Counted from the stretch's first letter, positions 17,068 through 25,800 are shown. The stretch is DNA of 64,000 bases from Bacteroidales bacterium UBA5371 (GCA_002407855.1 DHPF01000006.1:124001-188000), one strand, 5' to 3'. Made by a program: numbers and translations. Notes: generated by a model not told the origin, from the letters alone.

Positions 17068-18270
17068 ATGAACAAGGCAAGAGAAAATAAACCTCATATT
17101 GGGGTATTTGGAAGATGTAATGTTGGGAAAAGTACTTTGATTAATAAGCTTGTGGGTCAAGAAATATCAATTGTTAGCTCATTGGCAGGAACAACAACCG
17201 ATGCTGTTAAGAAGACTATGGAGATAAAAGGAATTGGGGCTGTTGTACTTATTGATACTGCCGGAATTGATGATACTTCTGAGTTAGGTAAGAAAAGGGT
17301 GGAAAAAGCCTATGAGGTCTTTTCTCAAATTGATTTAGCTATAATAGCTTTTAATAATGATTTCGGAAATTATGAAAACAAACTCATTGATGAATGCAAG
17401 AGGTTAAATATTCCTTATGTTTTGGTTTATACAAAGAGCGACCTTTTGTCAATACGTAAAGACCTTAAAGCAACAATTGAGAAAACATACAACCATAAGA
17501 TAATTGAGTTTTCACAAAATAACCCTAAAAGCGTAGCCTCTCTCACAAAGAAACTTCAAAACCTAATTCCTCCAACATCCTATCAGAAGAAAGGTATTTT
17601 AAAAGGACTTATAAAAGAAAATTCTGTTGTTTTGCTCGTTGCTCCAATTGATAGTGCTGCCCCAGAGGGAAGACTTATCTTGCCACAGGTGCAACTAATT
17701 AGAGATGTTTTGGACAATAATGCAATTGTAATTGTTGTGAAAGAAACCGAACTTGAATATGCTTTAAAGAATGTTTATCCTAATCCTGATTTGGTGGTAA
17801 CCGATAGTCAAGTGTTTGATTATGTTAATAAGATAGTGCCAAACAATATATCTTTAACAAGTTTTTCAATTGTGTTGGCTCGTTTGAAAGGAGCATTTGA
17901 AGAGTATGTGAAAGGCACGCCAATGCTCGACAAACTCAAAGATGGGGATAGGATACTTATGTTGGAATCCTGTGCTCATCAACCTACTTGTGAGGATATT
18001 GGAAGAGTTAAGCTCCCTAATATGATAAAGAAATATTCTCAAAAATCGGTAGAATTTGATGTTGTTGCAGGACAATCACCTTTTCCAAGAGAGATAAAAG
18101 AATACGTAATGGTTATACAATGTGGAGGTTGTGTTGCAACAGAAAAACAATTACATAGCAGATTATTACCAATAATAGAAGCTAAAATACCTATATCAAA
18201 CTATGGAATATCAATTGCTTACATGAGTGGCATATTCCAAAGAGCAACCAAAATGTTTGTCAAAAAATAA
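17068..18270 (+). CDS. hydF: HydF: [FeFe]-hydrogenase maturation GTPase/scaffold
   Basis: The 400-residue protein starts with an Era/TrmE-like G domain: P-loop GRCNVGKST at 15-23, then AGTTTDAV, DTAGIDD and TKSD. A dimerisation region follows. The C-terminal cluster domain contains CAHQPTCEDIGRVKLP and, ~50 residues on, QCGGC, which are the HydF cluster-ligand motifs. HydF carries the di-iron precursor of the H-cluster and delivers it to apo-hydrogenase. Its partners HydE and HydG and the hydrogenase are not in the window and must lie elsewhere for it to work. The ATG at 17068 fits the family N-terminus. Its presence indicates an anaerobic fermentative lifestyle. Confidence 0.95.
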   Translation: MNKARENKPHIGVFGRCNVGKSTLINKLVGQEISIVSSLAGTTTDAVKKTMEIKGIGAVVLIDTAGIDDTSELGKKRVEKAYEVFSQIDLAIIAFNNDFGNYENKLIDECKRLNIPYVLVYTKSDLLSIRKDLKATIEKTYNHKIIEFSQNNPKSVASLTKKLQNLIPPTSYQKKGILKGLIKENSVVLLVAPIDSAAPEGRLILPQVQLIRDVLDNNAIVIVVKETELEYALKNVYPNPDLVVTDSQVFDYVNKIVPNNISLTSFSIVLARLKGAFEEYVKGTPMLDKLKDGDRILMLESCAHQPTCEDIGRVKLPNMIKKYSQKSVEFDVVAGQSPFPREIKEYVMVIQCGGCVATEKQLHSRLLPIIEAKIPISNYGISIAYMSGIFQRATKMFVKK

Positions 18271-18301
18271 TAATTAGTTTTCTTATAATAAAATAAATTA
18301 C

Positions 18302-18309
18302 TACCTTTG
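18302..18309 (+). promoter_or_regulatory. -7 element (TACCTTTG) for the lipoprotein-radA genes
   Basis: TACCTTTG fits TAnnTTTG and is 22 bases before the DUF4810 ATG. No obvious -33 TTTG is present. Confidence 0.5.
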
Positions 18310-18331
18310 ACAATTGAATTAAATCTTTTTT

Positions 18332-18673
18332 ATGAAGAAAATTTTAATCATTACGTTTACTATATTTGTTTTATCCTCTTGTTCTAATGCTTTATATAAG
18401 TATTACGACTACGATAATCTCTTGTATGCCTATGGTTCAAGAAATATTTCAGAGAAAGAGATGAGAAAATTTGTAAAGAAATATGCTCGCATTGTAGATA
18501 AGCCAAAAGGCAAAAGGGAATTGCCTCCACCAGGAGCTTGTGCAGAATACGGATACCTTCTTTTTCTTCAAGGTAAAACTACTGAGGCTAAAGAATATTT
18601 AGTTAAGGAAACGGTACTTTACCCTGAATCGCAAACTTATATTGATGCTCTAACTAAAAAACTTGGACTATGA
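18332..18673 (+). CDS. DUF4810 lipoprotein
   Basis: The 113-residue protein has a lipoprotein signal peptide with lipobox LSSC (Cys ~17) and a mature part beginning LYKYYDYDNLLYAYG, then PPPGACAEYGYLLFLQGKTTEAKEYL. This is the DUF4810 pattern with a TPR-like helical pair. In other bacteria DUF4810 genes sit with a DUF799 (GNA1162-like) gene and a CsgG-like gene. Here the DUF799 gene follows with a 4-base ATGA overlap, implying translational coupling and a joint complex in the periplasm. Function is unknown. Confidence 0.85.
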   Translation: MKKILIITFTIFVLSSCSNALYKYYDYDNLLYAYGSRNISEKEMRKFVKKYARIVDKPKGKRELPPPGACAEYGYLLFLQGKTTEAKEYLVKETVLYPESQTYIDALTKKLGL

Positions 18674-19569
18674 GAAAGCTATTTATGTTATTGGGTATCT
18701 TGTTTATGTTTGCAAGCTGTGATGTTGCAAAAAAGGTTATTGATGAGAATATGCCACAAGAACAAGATGCAACAGAAGATGTTATTTCAAGCATAACGGG
18801 AGAGAAAAAAGAAACCATTGAGGATACAACCATAACCAAATTAAGTAAGAAAGAATTAAAGAAATTAAAGAAAGAAAGAGAGCGTCAAGAAAAGATTGCC
18901 GCAGGAGATACTCTTGGCTTTGTTAAAAAAACATGGAGAAAGTACTTCCCCAAAAAAGTAGATAGGATAATCTCCTTCCCAAATTTCTACACCCAACAAC
19001 CTAAGTCAATACTTATTCTCTACCCATGGAACCGCTCTAAAAACAAAACAGCTCCCGAGATGTATCTAATTAATCTCTCAAAAGAGCTCTCTCAAAAAGG
19101 CTACTATGTAGTTCCGCCACTTATTATCTTTGACAAATATCAAGAAGATACTCTTTCAACTGCACAATACATCAAACCCTCAGAGGCAAAGAAATACAAA
19201 CAAGAATATGGGGTAGATGCAGTAATGTTTATAACAATCTACACCCTAAACAAGCCATGGTGGTCAACCAATATTAATTCAGTGGCAGAATACTCTCTAA
19301 TATCAACCTCTACAACCGATACCCTCTTTTATAGAAAGGCAGATTTCAGTTATGATAGCCCAATACCGCCCTATAAAGTAAATAAGTCAAAAGATACTTA
19401 CGAATTTGAACCAAGGGTAATACCACTTTTTGGAACATGTTTTCAGATGCAAAGGTCAGTATTTATGGATTTCCCTTATGGACCATATCATAAGAAACAC
19501 CTGAAAGACCAAAAGAAATTCTCTTATCCCAAAGAGATGAAGTATAAAGTGGATGCAAGACCAAGCTAA
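18670..19569 (+). CDS. DUF799 (GNA1162-like) lipoprotein
   Basis: The 299-residue protein has a lipobox FASC (Cys ~17), then about 80 residues rich in Lys and Glu (KKELKKLKKERERQEK), which look like a helical linker. The C-terminal domain with SILILYPWNRSKNKTAPEMYL, YYVVPPLIIFDKY and YGVDAVMFITIYT is typical of DUF799. Related GNA1162 proteins are outer-membrane lipoproteins with a TolB/CsgG-domain-like fold. The long charged linker is longer than I would expect and may span the periplasm. It overlaps the DUF4810 gene and is followed 9 bases later by radA. No CsgG homologue is visible. Confidence 0.82.
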   Translation: MRKLFMLLGILFMFASCDVAKKVIDENMPQEQDATEDVISSITGEKKETIEDTTITKLSKKELKKLKKERERQEKIAAGDTLGFVKKTWRKYFPKKVDRIISFPNFYTQQPKSILILYPWNRSKNKTAPEMYLINLSKELSQKGYYVVPPLIIFDKYQEDTLSTAQYIKPSEAKKYKQEYGVDAVMFITIYTLNKPWWSTNINSVAEYSLISTSTTDTLFYRKADFSYDSPIPPYKVNKSKDTYEFEPRVIPLFGTCFQMQRSVFMDFPYGPYHKKHLKDQKKFSYPKEMKYKVDARPS

Positions 19570-19578
19570 ACCATTAAA

Positions 19579-20940
19579 ATGAAACAAAAGACAGCCTTTT
19601 TTTGCAAAGAATGTGGAGCACAATCTTCAAGTTGGTTAGGTAAGTGTCCTCAATGTGGAGCTTGGAACTCTTACATAGAAGAAGTTATAGAAAGAGACAG
19701 TAAAACAAAATTCAAAACCAAGTTCAACAAAACTTCTTCCAAGCCACAACCCATTAATGAGATAGCCTTTTCAGAAGAAAAGAGAATAGATACTCATAAT
19801 GCAGAATTAAACAGAGTGTTAGGAGGAGGATTAGTTGTTGGTTCTGTTGTGCTTGTGGGAGGAGAACCAGGGATAGGCAAAAGCACACTTTTGTTACAGG
19901 TTGCTCTAAATTGCAAGGGAAAGAAAATACTCTACGTAAGCGGAGAAGAAAGTCCACAGCAAATAAAGCTAAGAGCCGATAGGGTAGAGGGTATAAACGA
20001 TAACTGCTTAATCCTTGCAGAAACCAATATAGACGATATATTCCAGCACTCAGAAGAAATAAGTCCCGACATACTTATAATAGACTCCATTCAAACCATA
20101 ACAACCCAAAGCATAGAGTCTTCCGCAGGAAGTATTTCTCAAATAAAAGAATGTGCAGCCCAATTACAAAGATATGCCAAAACAACAGGCACATCAGTAT
20201 TCTTAGTAGGACATATAACAAAAGACGGAGCTATTGCAGGACCAAAGATATTAGAACATATAGTTGATACCGTTTTGCAGTTTGAAGGTGATAGGAACTA
20301 TGGATATAGAATGTTGCGTTCGGTAAAGAATCGCTTTGGTTCCACAAGTGAATTAGGGATTTACCAGATGCAGTCCACAGGGCTAAGAGAAGTAAGCAAT
20401 CCTTCCGAAATTCTTCTTTCGCAAAGAGATGAAGCATTGAGCGGAACAGCCATTGCAGCCACAATGGAGGGAACTCGTCCAATATTGATTGAAACACAAG
20501 CCTTGGTTGCCAACTCCAATTATGGAACAGGACAAAGAACTTCCACTGGATTTGACCTAAGACGTATGTCAATGCTACTTGCAGTTTTAGAAAAAAGAGG
20601 AGGCTTTAAGTTATTGAATAAAGATGTTTTCTTAAATATAGCAGGAGGTATAAGAGTTGATGACCCAGCCATTGACTTGGCTGTAATTATTAGTATTATA
20701 TCATCATTAGAAGATATTTCAATAAGTTCTCAGTATTGTTTTGCATCAGAGGTTGGTTTAAGCGGAGAGCTAAGACCCATAATTAGAATTGACCAAAGAA
20801 TAGCCGAAGCAGATAAACTTGGCTTTGAGAAGATTTTTATTTCAAAGTATAACACCAAAGGCTTAGATACATCAAGATATAAAATAGAAATTATTCCACT
20901 TGCAAACCTTGAAGATGTAATAAGATATGTATTTGCATAA
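19579..20940 (+). CDS. radA: DNA repair ATPase RadA (Sms)
   Basis: The 453-residue protein has the N-terminal C4 zinc finger (Cys 9, 12, 23, 26), a RecA-like core with Walker A GEPGIGKST (95-103), the RadA-specific KNRFG motif (~250), and a C-terminal Lon-protease-like domain (SEVGLSGELRPI). RadA drives branch migration in recombination intermediates and helps DNA repair and natural transformation. It sits 9 bases after the DUF799 gene, so it can share that promoter. All domains are intact. Confidence 0.97.
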   Translation: MKQKTAFFCKECGAQSSSWLGKCPQCGAWNSYIEEVIERDSKTKFKTKFNKTSSKPQPINEIAFSEEKRIDTHNAELNRVLGGGLVVGSVVLVGGEPGIGKSTLLLQVALNCKGKKILYVSGEESPQQIKLRADRVEGINDNCLILAETNIDDIFQHSEEISPDILIIDSIQTITTQSIESSAGSISQIKECAAQLQRYAKTTGTSVFLVGHITKDGAIAGPKILEHIVDTVLQFEGDRNYGYRMLRSVKNRFGSTSELGIYQMQSTGLREVSNPSEILLSQRDEALSGTAIAATMEGTRPILIETQALVANSNYGTGQRTSTGFDLRRMSMLLAVLEKRGGFKLLNKDVFLNIAGGIRVDDPAIDLAVIISIISSLEDISISSQYCFASEVGLSGELRPIIRIDQRIAEADKLGFEKIFISKYNTKGLDTSRYKIEIIPLANLEDVIRYVFA

Positions 20941-21008
20941 GATAGTATTATTAAATATTGGAAATTTGAAAAATACGATGTTGATTTATAGTGACAGAAA
21001 TAAATAAA

Positions 21009-21710
21009 ATGATGTTAAGCAATAAAGCACTTAAAATAATTTCATTACTTTACTTGATGCTAATTGTAAATTTTGGATTAAAGGCACAAGATAGAAATGT
21101 TTCTTTTATGTTAGAATCTATTTCAGAAAAAGAGTTTAGAAAAGCATATCAAAAGAATTTTAATGCAATATTTATTACTTCAATGCATGATTCCATAAAA
21201 ATTGAACATGCTTATAATGCAATTGAAAAAACTTATAATACTCAGGAAAAAGAATTAGCAGAAAGGGAATTAACATCAACAAGAGGACTAACTGATTTTA
21301 TAGGTTATTATCCTACTTTAAAAACTTATTTGTTTTTTATTCAGGACTATCACTATGAGAAGGCATGTTTTGTCTCCTCAATTTCAAATAAAGTGCTTTC
21401 TCATAATAGGTTTAGAGGTTCTTATGGGGTGATGTCTAAGGATGGTTTTTGGATTGGATTAGAGAGAGGGGATTGTGATAATTATTTTCAAATGGAGATA
21501 TGTAAAGTTACTTCAGAATATGTTTCTTCTATAATTAAATTTGATTATCAATACTTTGATATTTATGAAGATTCAAAAGATAATATGCCCTTAATGTTTT
21601 GGGCAAAGAAAAATACAATTTATTTCTCAACGATTAGACATGATACAAAGGATGTTTCATCTAAACCAATTATAGGTTATTATTCTATGGAGTTTGAATA
21701 CGATGATTGA
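21009..21710 (+). CDS. Exported protein, function unknown
   Basis: The 233-residue protein starts with a signal peptide (LSNKALKIISLLYLMLIVNFGLKAQ, cleavage after KAQ). The mature part is mixed alpha/beta with many aromatic residues (FIGYYPTLKTYLFFIQDYHYEKACF) and no sorting domain, so it is probably periplasmic or outer-membrane associated. I do not recognise a family. The ATG at 21009 or 21012 fits the signal peptide better than the in-frame GTG upstream. The next gene is 61 bases away and is T9SS cargo; a functional link is only suggested by proximity. Confidence 0.7.
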   Translation: MMLSNKALKIISLLYLMLIVNFGLKAQDRNVSFMLESISEKEFRKAYQKNFNAIFITSMHDSIKIEHAYNAIEKTYNTQEKELAERELTSTRGLTDFIGYYPTLKTYLFFIQDYHYEKACFVSSISNKVLSHNRFRGSYGVMSKDGFWIGLERGDCDNYFQMEICKVTSEYVSSIIKFDYQYFDIYEDSKDNMPLMFWAKKNTIYFSTIRHDTKDVSSKPIIGYYSMEFEYDD

Positions 21711-21771
21711 TTTGGAAACTACATTAATAAATAATAACAACTTAATACAAACAATAAAATAACAAAAAAAC

Positions 21772-22716
21772 ATGAAAAAATTATCACTAATTGCTTTAAT
21801 TCTAACACTAAGTTTGGGATTAAAAGCACAAACACCGAGTGTTGCAACAACAATTCCTGCAACCACAACAACAACAGTAACTGCTACTATGGTAAAAAAT
21901 GCAGATTGTCAAAATTTCTCTTTTATGATTGGAACAACAGCAGTAATGCAAGGATATGTAAATATGTTTGGTGTTCCAATTGAAACTCTTGTTAATTCTT
22001 GGGGAATTAATAGCGACCACGATACAACTTACACATGGACAGAAATGATACCAGGTACTGAGTACAATATTTATGTAGTAGCAATGGGCGGAGGAGATAC
22101 AGTATTATTTACAACTCCTGCAACAACTCAATCAGTTGGTTCAACTGGAAGATCAGTTATTTCAATAGATGTAAGTGAAATAACTGCAACATCTGTAAGG
22201 ATTATTTGTACTCCTGACACCAATACTTCCGTTTTCTATGATGGAATTGTTAAAAGGTCTTATGCTGACAGCATAGGAATGGATTCAATAGTTTCAATCA
22301 TACTTGTAAATAGTGCTCCTTATCCACAATATGCAACAGATAATTGGGTATGGCAAAACTTAGAATCGGCAACCGATTTCTATGGAATAGCAATAGGTAA
22401 GAATATATTGGGAGAGTGGGGAGATACAACAATAGTATCATTCTCTACATTACTATCATTATCAGATGAAATAGTCCTTGATAACTCCATACAAGTATAT
22501 CCTAATCCAGCAAAGGATGAATTGAATTATAGAATAGGAGCAGATTACGACAGAGCAAGTATCTACGACATTAAAGGAAACTTAATCTTTGAACAAGTAA
22601 TAAAACAAAAGCAAGACAGAATTAATATTTCAAAACTCAATAATGGAATTTATTTTGTTCGTTTCTCAAAACAAGGTTTATTAGGCAAGGCAACAAAATT
22701 TGTTATTCAAAAATAA
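21772..22716 (+). CDS. T9SS type A sorting-domain protein, small
   Basis: The 314-residue protein has a signal peptide (MKKLSLIALILTLSLGLKAQ), a Thr-rich linker, two fibronectin-III-like or similar beta modules (for example the TATSVRIICTPDTNTSVFYDG stretch) and a C-terminal sorting domain with VYPNPAKDELNY, SIYDIKGNLI, ISKLNNGIYFVRF and terminal KFVIQK. Type A sorting domains route proteins through T9SS to the cell surface, where the domain is cleaved. The body has no recognisable catalytic motif. A strong terminator follows directly, so the unit ends here. Confidence 0.85.
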   Translation: MKKLSLIALILTLSLGLKAQTPSVATTIPATTTTTVTATMVKNADCQNFSFMIGTTAVMQGYVNMFGVPIETLVNSWGINSDHDTTYTWTEMIPGTEYNIYVVAMGGGDTVLFTTPATTQSVGSTGRSVISIDVSEITATSVRIICTPDTNTSVFYDGIVKRSYADSIGMDSIVSIILVNSAPYPQYATDNWVWQNLESATDFYGIAIGKNILGEWGDTTIVSFSTLLSLSDEIVLDNSIQVYPNPAKDELNYRIGADYDRASIYDIKGNLIFEQVIKQKQDRINISKLNNGIYFVRFSKQGLLGKATKFVIQK

Positions 22717-22735
22717 TTTAGACAATTGTTTTAAC

Positions 22736-22769
22736 AAAAAGGCTAACTAAATATTTAGTTAGCCTTTTT
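22736..22769. terminator. Bidirectional rho-independent terminator
   Basis: GGCTAACTAA and TTAGTTAGCC form a perfect 10-bp stem around a 4-base loop (22741-22764). A-run and T-run flanks on either side let it work for both converging T9SS cargo genes. Confidence 0.92.
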
Positions 22770-22782
22770 GTTATTTTGACTT

Positions 22783-22808
22783 TGTCTCGTTCTAAATAAG
22801 CGTTACAG
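22783..22808 (+). repeat. Possible degenerate insertion-sequence end, copy B
   Basis: This 26-base site resembles the one at 1765-1790 without gaps, sharing CGT, AATAAG and ACAG. It lies between a terminator and the end of a cargo gene. Identity is only about two thirds, so chance cannot be excluded. Confidence 0.2.
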
Positions 22809-22831
22809 ATTATATGCTTATTGTATGCCTT

Positions 22832-23857
22832 TTACTCCTTTATTAACTTTTTCTTAACTATACCTCTAATAGTGTTAATGTGGACAACATAAGCTCCTGA
22901 CTTTAAGTTGGATATATCTATTGTTTTCTCATAATCATTGATTTGAATAGTCCTTACTTTTATCCCCAAAATATTATATATTTCTATATCCTTAACCTTA
23001 AACTGACTCATAAGCTTTAACTTATCCTTTGCAGGATTTGGTAATATATTACAAGTGTTCTCAATATTTATATCATCGTTTAAAGAATTGTTTTTTGGTA
23101 TTAAAAGAATAGGGAACCAACCAATATGCATTTTTCTATAAAACTGATATACGGTATCTTGATCAAACCTCAACCATTGACCATTTAGTTTTTGAAGATA
23201 AGGATAACCATATTGAGTACACCCTTTATCTATCTTCAAACAAGAATCTTCTGTAAAACTAACCGTATGGTCAAAACGATAAGAACCTGTTATGTCATTA
23301 TCAACAGTAATAAAGAAGTCTTTTATTGTTATGTTTAGGTTTGGTGAAAAATAAAACTTCCCTATCGGACGTCGCCAAAAAGGAATATTTTGCTGGTTAA
23401 TAGGTACAGAAAATGGGACCTGTGCTCTTGCTAATACTGTTCGTGAGGTGTCCATTAATTTAAAATAATTGGCATAGGCTCCAAATCCTCCGCTGCCATT
23501 AACCTTTGCTGCCACTCCTATTACTCTAACGGCAGAATCCAAATGATAGGGCTGAGAAAAGGCTTTGTTTTTAGTATACAGAGTATCTTGACTACCTATC
23601 ACAGATAATATAGATGAAAGTAGTGGTAAGTCTGGTCTACATGTTATTCGTAATAAATGGTAGTAACGAAAAGAGGCATAATAAGACGACGGGTCTATTG
23701 TATCAAATAATCCCACAGAGTCCCACCAAAAAGGGCAATTCATTACTAATGGAGGATAAAATATTACGGTGTCAAACATTTGCCCATCTTTTTCTTGTGC
23801 TTTTAAGCTATTTAAAGCACAAAGACTTAATACTAAAATTAAAAATATCTTTTTCAT
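22832..23857 (-). CDS. T9SS type A sorting-domain protein
   Basis: The 341-residue protein has a signal peptide (MKKIFLILVLSLCALNSLKAQ) and a C-terminal sorting domain (ILPNPAKDKLKLMS, IEIYNILGIKVRTI, SNLKSGAYVVHI, KKKLIKE). The body has many short beta-strand-like segments and aromatic residues (FPFWWDSVGLFDTI-type text) and no catalytic motif I can name. It is expected on the surface or in the medium. The promoter at 23936-23943 and a strong 5' hairpin precede it. It converges on the preceding cargo gene across a shared terminator. Confidence 0.83.
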   Translation of the reverse strand: MKKIFLILVLSLCALNSLKAQEKDGQMFDTVIFYPPLVMNCPFWWDSVGLFDTIDPSSYYASFRYYHLLRITCRPDLPLLSSILSVIGSQDTLYTKNKAFSQPYHLDSAVRVIGVAAKVNGSGGFGAYANYFKLMDTSRTVLARAQVPFSVPINQQNIPFWRRPIGKFYFSPNLNITIKDFFITVDNDITGSYRFDHTVSFTEDSCLKIDKGCTQYGYPYLQKLNGQWLRFDQDTVYQFYRKMHIGWFPILLIPKNNSLNDDINIENTCNILPNPAKDKLKLMSQFKVKDIEIYNILGIKVRTIQINDYEKTIDISNLKSGAYVVHINTIRGIVKKKLIKE

Positions 23858-23898
23858 CTTACTTTTTATTATAATTTAATAAGCTATTCCATCATAAA

Positions 23899-23927
23899 AT
23901 ACCACAATCATAAGTATGATTTGGTAT
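23899..23927 (-). other. Stem-loop at the 5' end of a T9SS cargo mRNA
   Basis: ATACCA/TGGTAT and AATCATA/TATGATT form a 13-bp stem with one bulged base and a 2-base tip. It falls immediately after the predicted start of the minus-strand transcript, so the mRNA would begin with it. Confidence 0.5.
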
Positions 23928-23935
23928 ATCTATAA

Positions 23936-23943
23936 CAAAAGTA
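23936..23943 (-). promoter_or_regulatory. -7 element (TACTTTTG) for the minus-strand cargo gene
   Basis: TACTTTTG on the minus strand fits TAnnTTTG and predicts a leader of about 70 bases. The rest of the 23858-24373 gap is AT-rich and holds the divergent promoter below; I see no gene in it. Confidence 0.5.
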
Positions 23944-24289
23944 TTAAACCTTTTAGTGACTTTTTGAAACTTTGCCTTGTGTAAGATGTAATTTTGCTCA
24001 TAATTTTTTACTTTTATATTTAACAATATAAGTATATTTATGTTTTATAATTATATTCCTATTTAAGTTTAGGAAATATCCAAAATATTATAAACCACAT
24101 TCATACTAATGAAACTTTTGGCAAATGTATAACAAAAAAACTTGTTTTGCAAATTTTATTCATATTTCTCTGCAAATTTTTATATAATTTTTGATGCAAA
24201 AATGCACCTTTTCATAATTGATAATCAATATTATAATACGAAATTAGTGTTTTTGAATATCTTGTATCAAACATTTCTTCTAAAAAAAC

Positions 24290-24320
24290 TTGACTTTTTT
24301 TTGTGTATGTTGTAAATTTG
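24290..24320 (+). promoter_or_regulatory. Promoter TTG-N20-TAAATTTG for the next cargo gene
   Basis: TTG at 24290-24292 and TAAATTTG at 24313-24320 are spaced as in Bacteroidota promoters. Transcription should start near 24327, giving a leader of about 47 bases. Confidence 0.6.
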
Positions 24321-24333
24321 CTGTCATAATTTA

Positions 24334-24364
24334 AAAGTGCGGAGTCAGCACTTTAAACACTGAC
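24334..24364 (+). other. Two mutually exclusive stem-loops in a cargo-gene leader
   Basis: Stem 1 pairs AAAGTGC (24334-24340) with GCACTTT (24348-24354). Stem 2 pairs GTCAG (24344-24348) with CTGAC (24360-24364) and reuses bases of stem 1. The second ends 9 bases before the ATG, so it could influence ribosome access. Confidence 0.4.
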
Positions 24365-24373
24365 ATAAACCAG

Positions 24374-25300
24374 ATGAAACATATTTATAGTTTTATTGTA
24401 ATCTTATTTGTTACTGCGTCTTTGTTTGGTCAGCAACAAATCCCTAATTCAAGTTTTGAGGATTGGACACAGTCAGGCTCAACATTAGAATTAGATAGCT
24501 GGTTCTCCGTTAATACCTTAACTCCTTCTTATCCAAATTATGGAACTCTTAGAACAACGGATGCCTATGATGGAACTTATGCATTAAAATTACGTTCTGG
24601 GCAAATATTAATACCAGGAATGTTCAATGACACAACAGCTTTATTAGCATTAGGCTCTTTTCCTTCTTTTGAAGAAGGACCTAAATTTGGAATACCTTTT
24701 ACCTCTAAACCCATATCTTGCTCTTTCTATTTTAAATATACTCCAGGTACATATCCTGCTGGTATAGTTGATACTGCATTATTTTATTTGAAATTGAATA
24801 AGAATGGACATAGTATGGCAAATGCTGAATGGATTTATTATGGTAATGCAGTATCTGAATGGACTAAAGTAAATCTTACTTTAAATTATTATAGTGATGA
24901 AACTCCAGATACAATTTATGTTAATTTTGTATCAAGTTTATCAGGTATTTCACAATTTAGTGATTCACATGAGCCAGATATACCAAATGTTATTGGTAAT
25001 GAATTATTGATTGATAAATTAGAACTTAATTATAATTCAGGCTTGGATGATAATTTATCTCTCTTAAATAAAATTAACGTCTATCCAAATCCTGCTTCTG
25101 ATTTCATTACAATCAATAATGAGACCTTAAATAGTGATATTTTGTTTAGTGTTTATGATATTATGGGCAGATGTATAAGTTCAGAAAAATTAGGAAGCAA
25201 TTTTACATATAATACTAAAAACCTTAATTCAGGTGTCTATATTATTGAATTTAAATCTAATCAAGCAAGTAAGCAAGAAAAACTAATTATTCAAAAATAA
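24374..25300 (+). CDS. T9SS type A sorting-domain protein with carbohydrate-binding-like fold
   Basis: The 308-residue protein has a signal peptide (MKHIYSFIVILFVTASLFGQ), then a jelly-roll-like body opening QIPNSSFEDWTQ and containing YDGTYALKLRSG, a pattern seen in many Bacteroidota surface proteins with a carbohydrate-binding-like module. The C-terminal sorting domain has VYPNPASDFITI, FSVYDIMGRCIS, KNLNSGVYIIEF and KLIIQK. The ligand is unknown. The leader holds two competing stem-loops. It precedes tRNA-Ala on the same strand but the two have separate promoters. Confidence 0.83.
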   Translation: MKHIYSFIVILFVTASLFGQQQIPNSSFEDWTQSGSTLELDSWFSVNTLTPSYPNYGTLRTTDAYDGTYALKLRSGQILIPGMFNDTTALLALGSFPSFEEGPKFGIPFTSKPISCSFYFKYTPGTYPAGIVDTALFYLKLNKNGHSMANAEWIYYGNAVSEWTKVNLTLNYYSDETPDTIYVNFVSSLSGISQFSDSHEPDIPNVIGNELLIDKLELNYNSGLDDNLSLLNKINVYPNPASDFITINNETLNSDILFSVYDIMGRCISSEKLGSNFTYNTKNLNSGVYIIEFKSNQASKQEKLIIQK

Positions 25301-25493
25301 TTTTAGTGTGTTTTAATTTCTCAATTCAAATTATTAATGCAAGGGAGTTTAATTTATTTTAACTCCTTTTCTTTTATTAACTCAGATGTATTTATAAGTT
25401 CAAATCTGTATTTTTTACCAATCCAATCTGAGAGAAAACTAAGATAGAATAATAATTAATGAGTTCTATTTCCGTAAATAAAATTTAAGTTTA

Positions 25494-25523
25494 TTTGCAG
25501 TATAATAAAAAGTATTATCTTTG
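25494..25523 (+). promoter_or_regulatory. Promoter TTTG-N18-TATCTTTG for tRNA-Ala
   Basis: TTTG (25494-25497) and TATCTTTG (25516-25523) match the Bacteroidota consensus and end 11 bases before the tRNA. Confidence 0.7.
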
Positions 25524-25534
25524 CCACTCATTTA

Positions 25535-25608
25535 GGGGATTTAGCTCATATGGCTAGAGCGTTTGACTGGCAGTCAAAAGGTGAGGGGTTCGATTCCCCT
25601 AATCTCCA
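25535..25608 (+). tRNA. tRNA-Ala (anticodon GGC)
   Basis: The 74-base cloverleaf has acceptor arms GGGGATT/AATCTCC, anticodon stem TTTGA/TCAAA with loop CTGGCAG (anticodon GGC), and a T-arm with GGTTCGATTCC. The acceptor stem contains the G3-U70 wobble pair that marks alanine tRNAs. The discriminator is A. CCA is not encoded, as the next bases are CA. Confidence 0.96.
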
Positions 25609-25739
25609 CAATAACTCAAATAAGTATATAAAAATAGAATCAAAAGCTGATTGTCTTAAATCAAGTTCTAATTCAATAACTTCAAAAGATAAGCAGAGCA
25701 TAACAATAGGATAAGCAGAGGATATCAATAAATAAGAAA

Positions 25740-25777
25740 AAAGACAAAGCCATTAATTAGGCTTTGTCTTTTTTTTG
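25740..25777. terminator. Bidirectional terminator between tRNA-Ala and the giant gene
   Basis: AAGACAAAGCC and GGCTTTGTCTT form an 11-bp stem with an 8-base loop, flanked by an A-run on one side and a T-run on the other. Confidence 0.92.
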
Positions 25778-25800
25778 TTTTGGGAAGAGTGATTAATATC

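Noticed and set aside
25609..25739. Small RNA between tRNA-Ala and the terminator
   Set aside because: The interval is AT-rich without stable stems or a promoter; it looks like the tRNA precursor tail.
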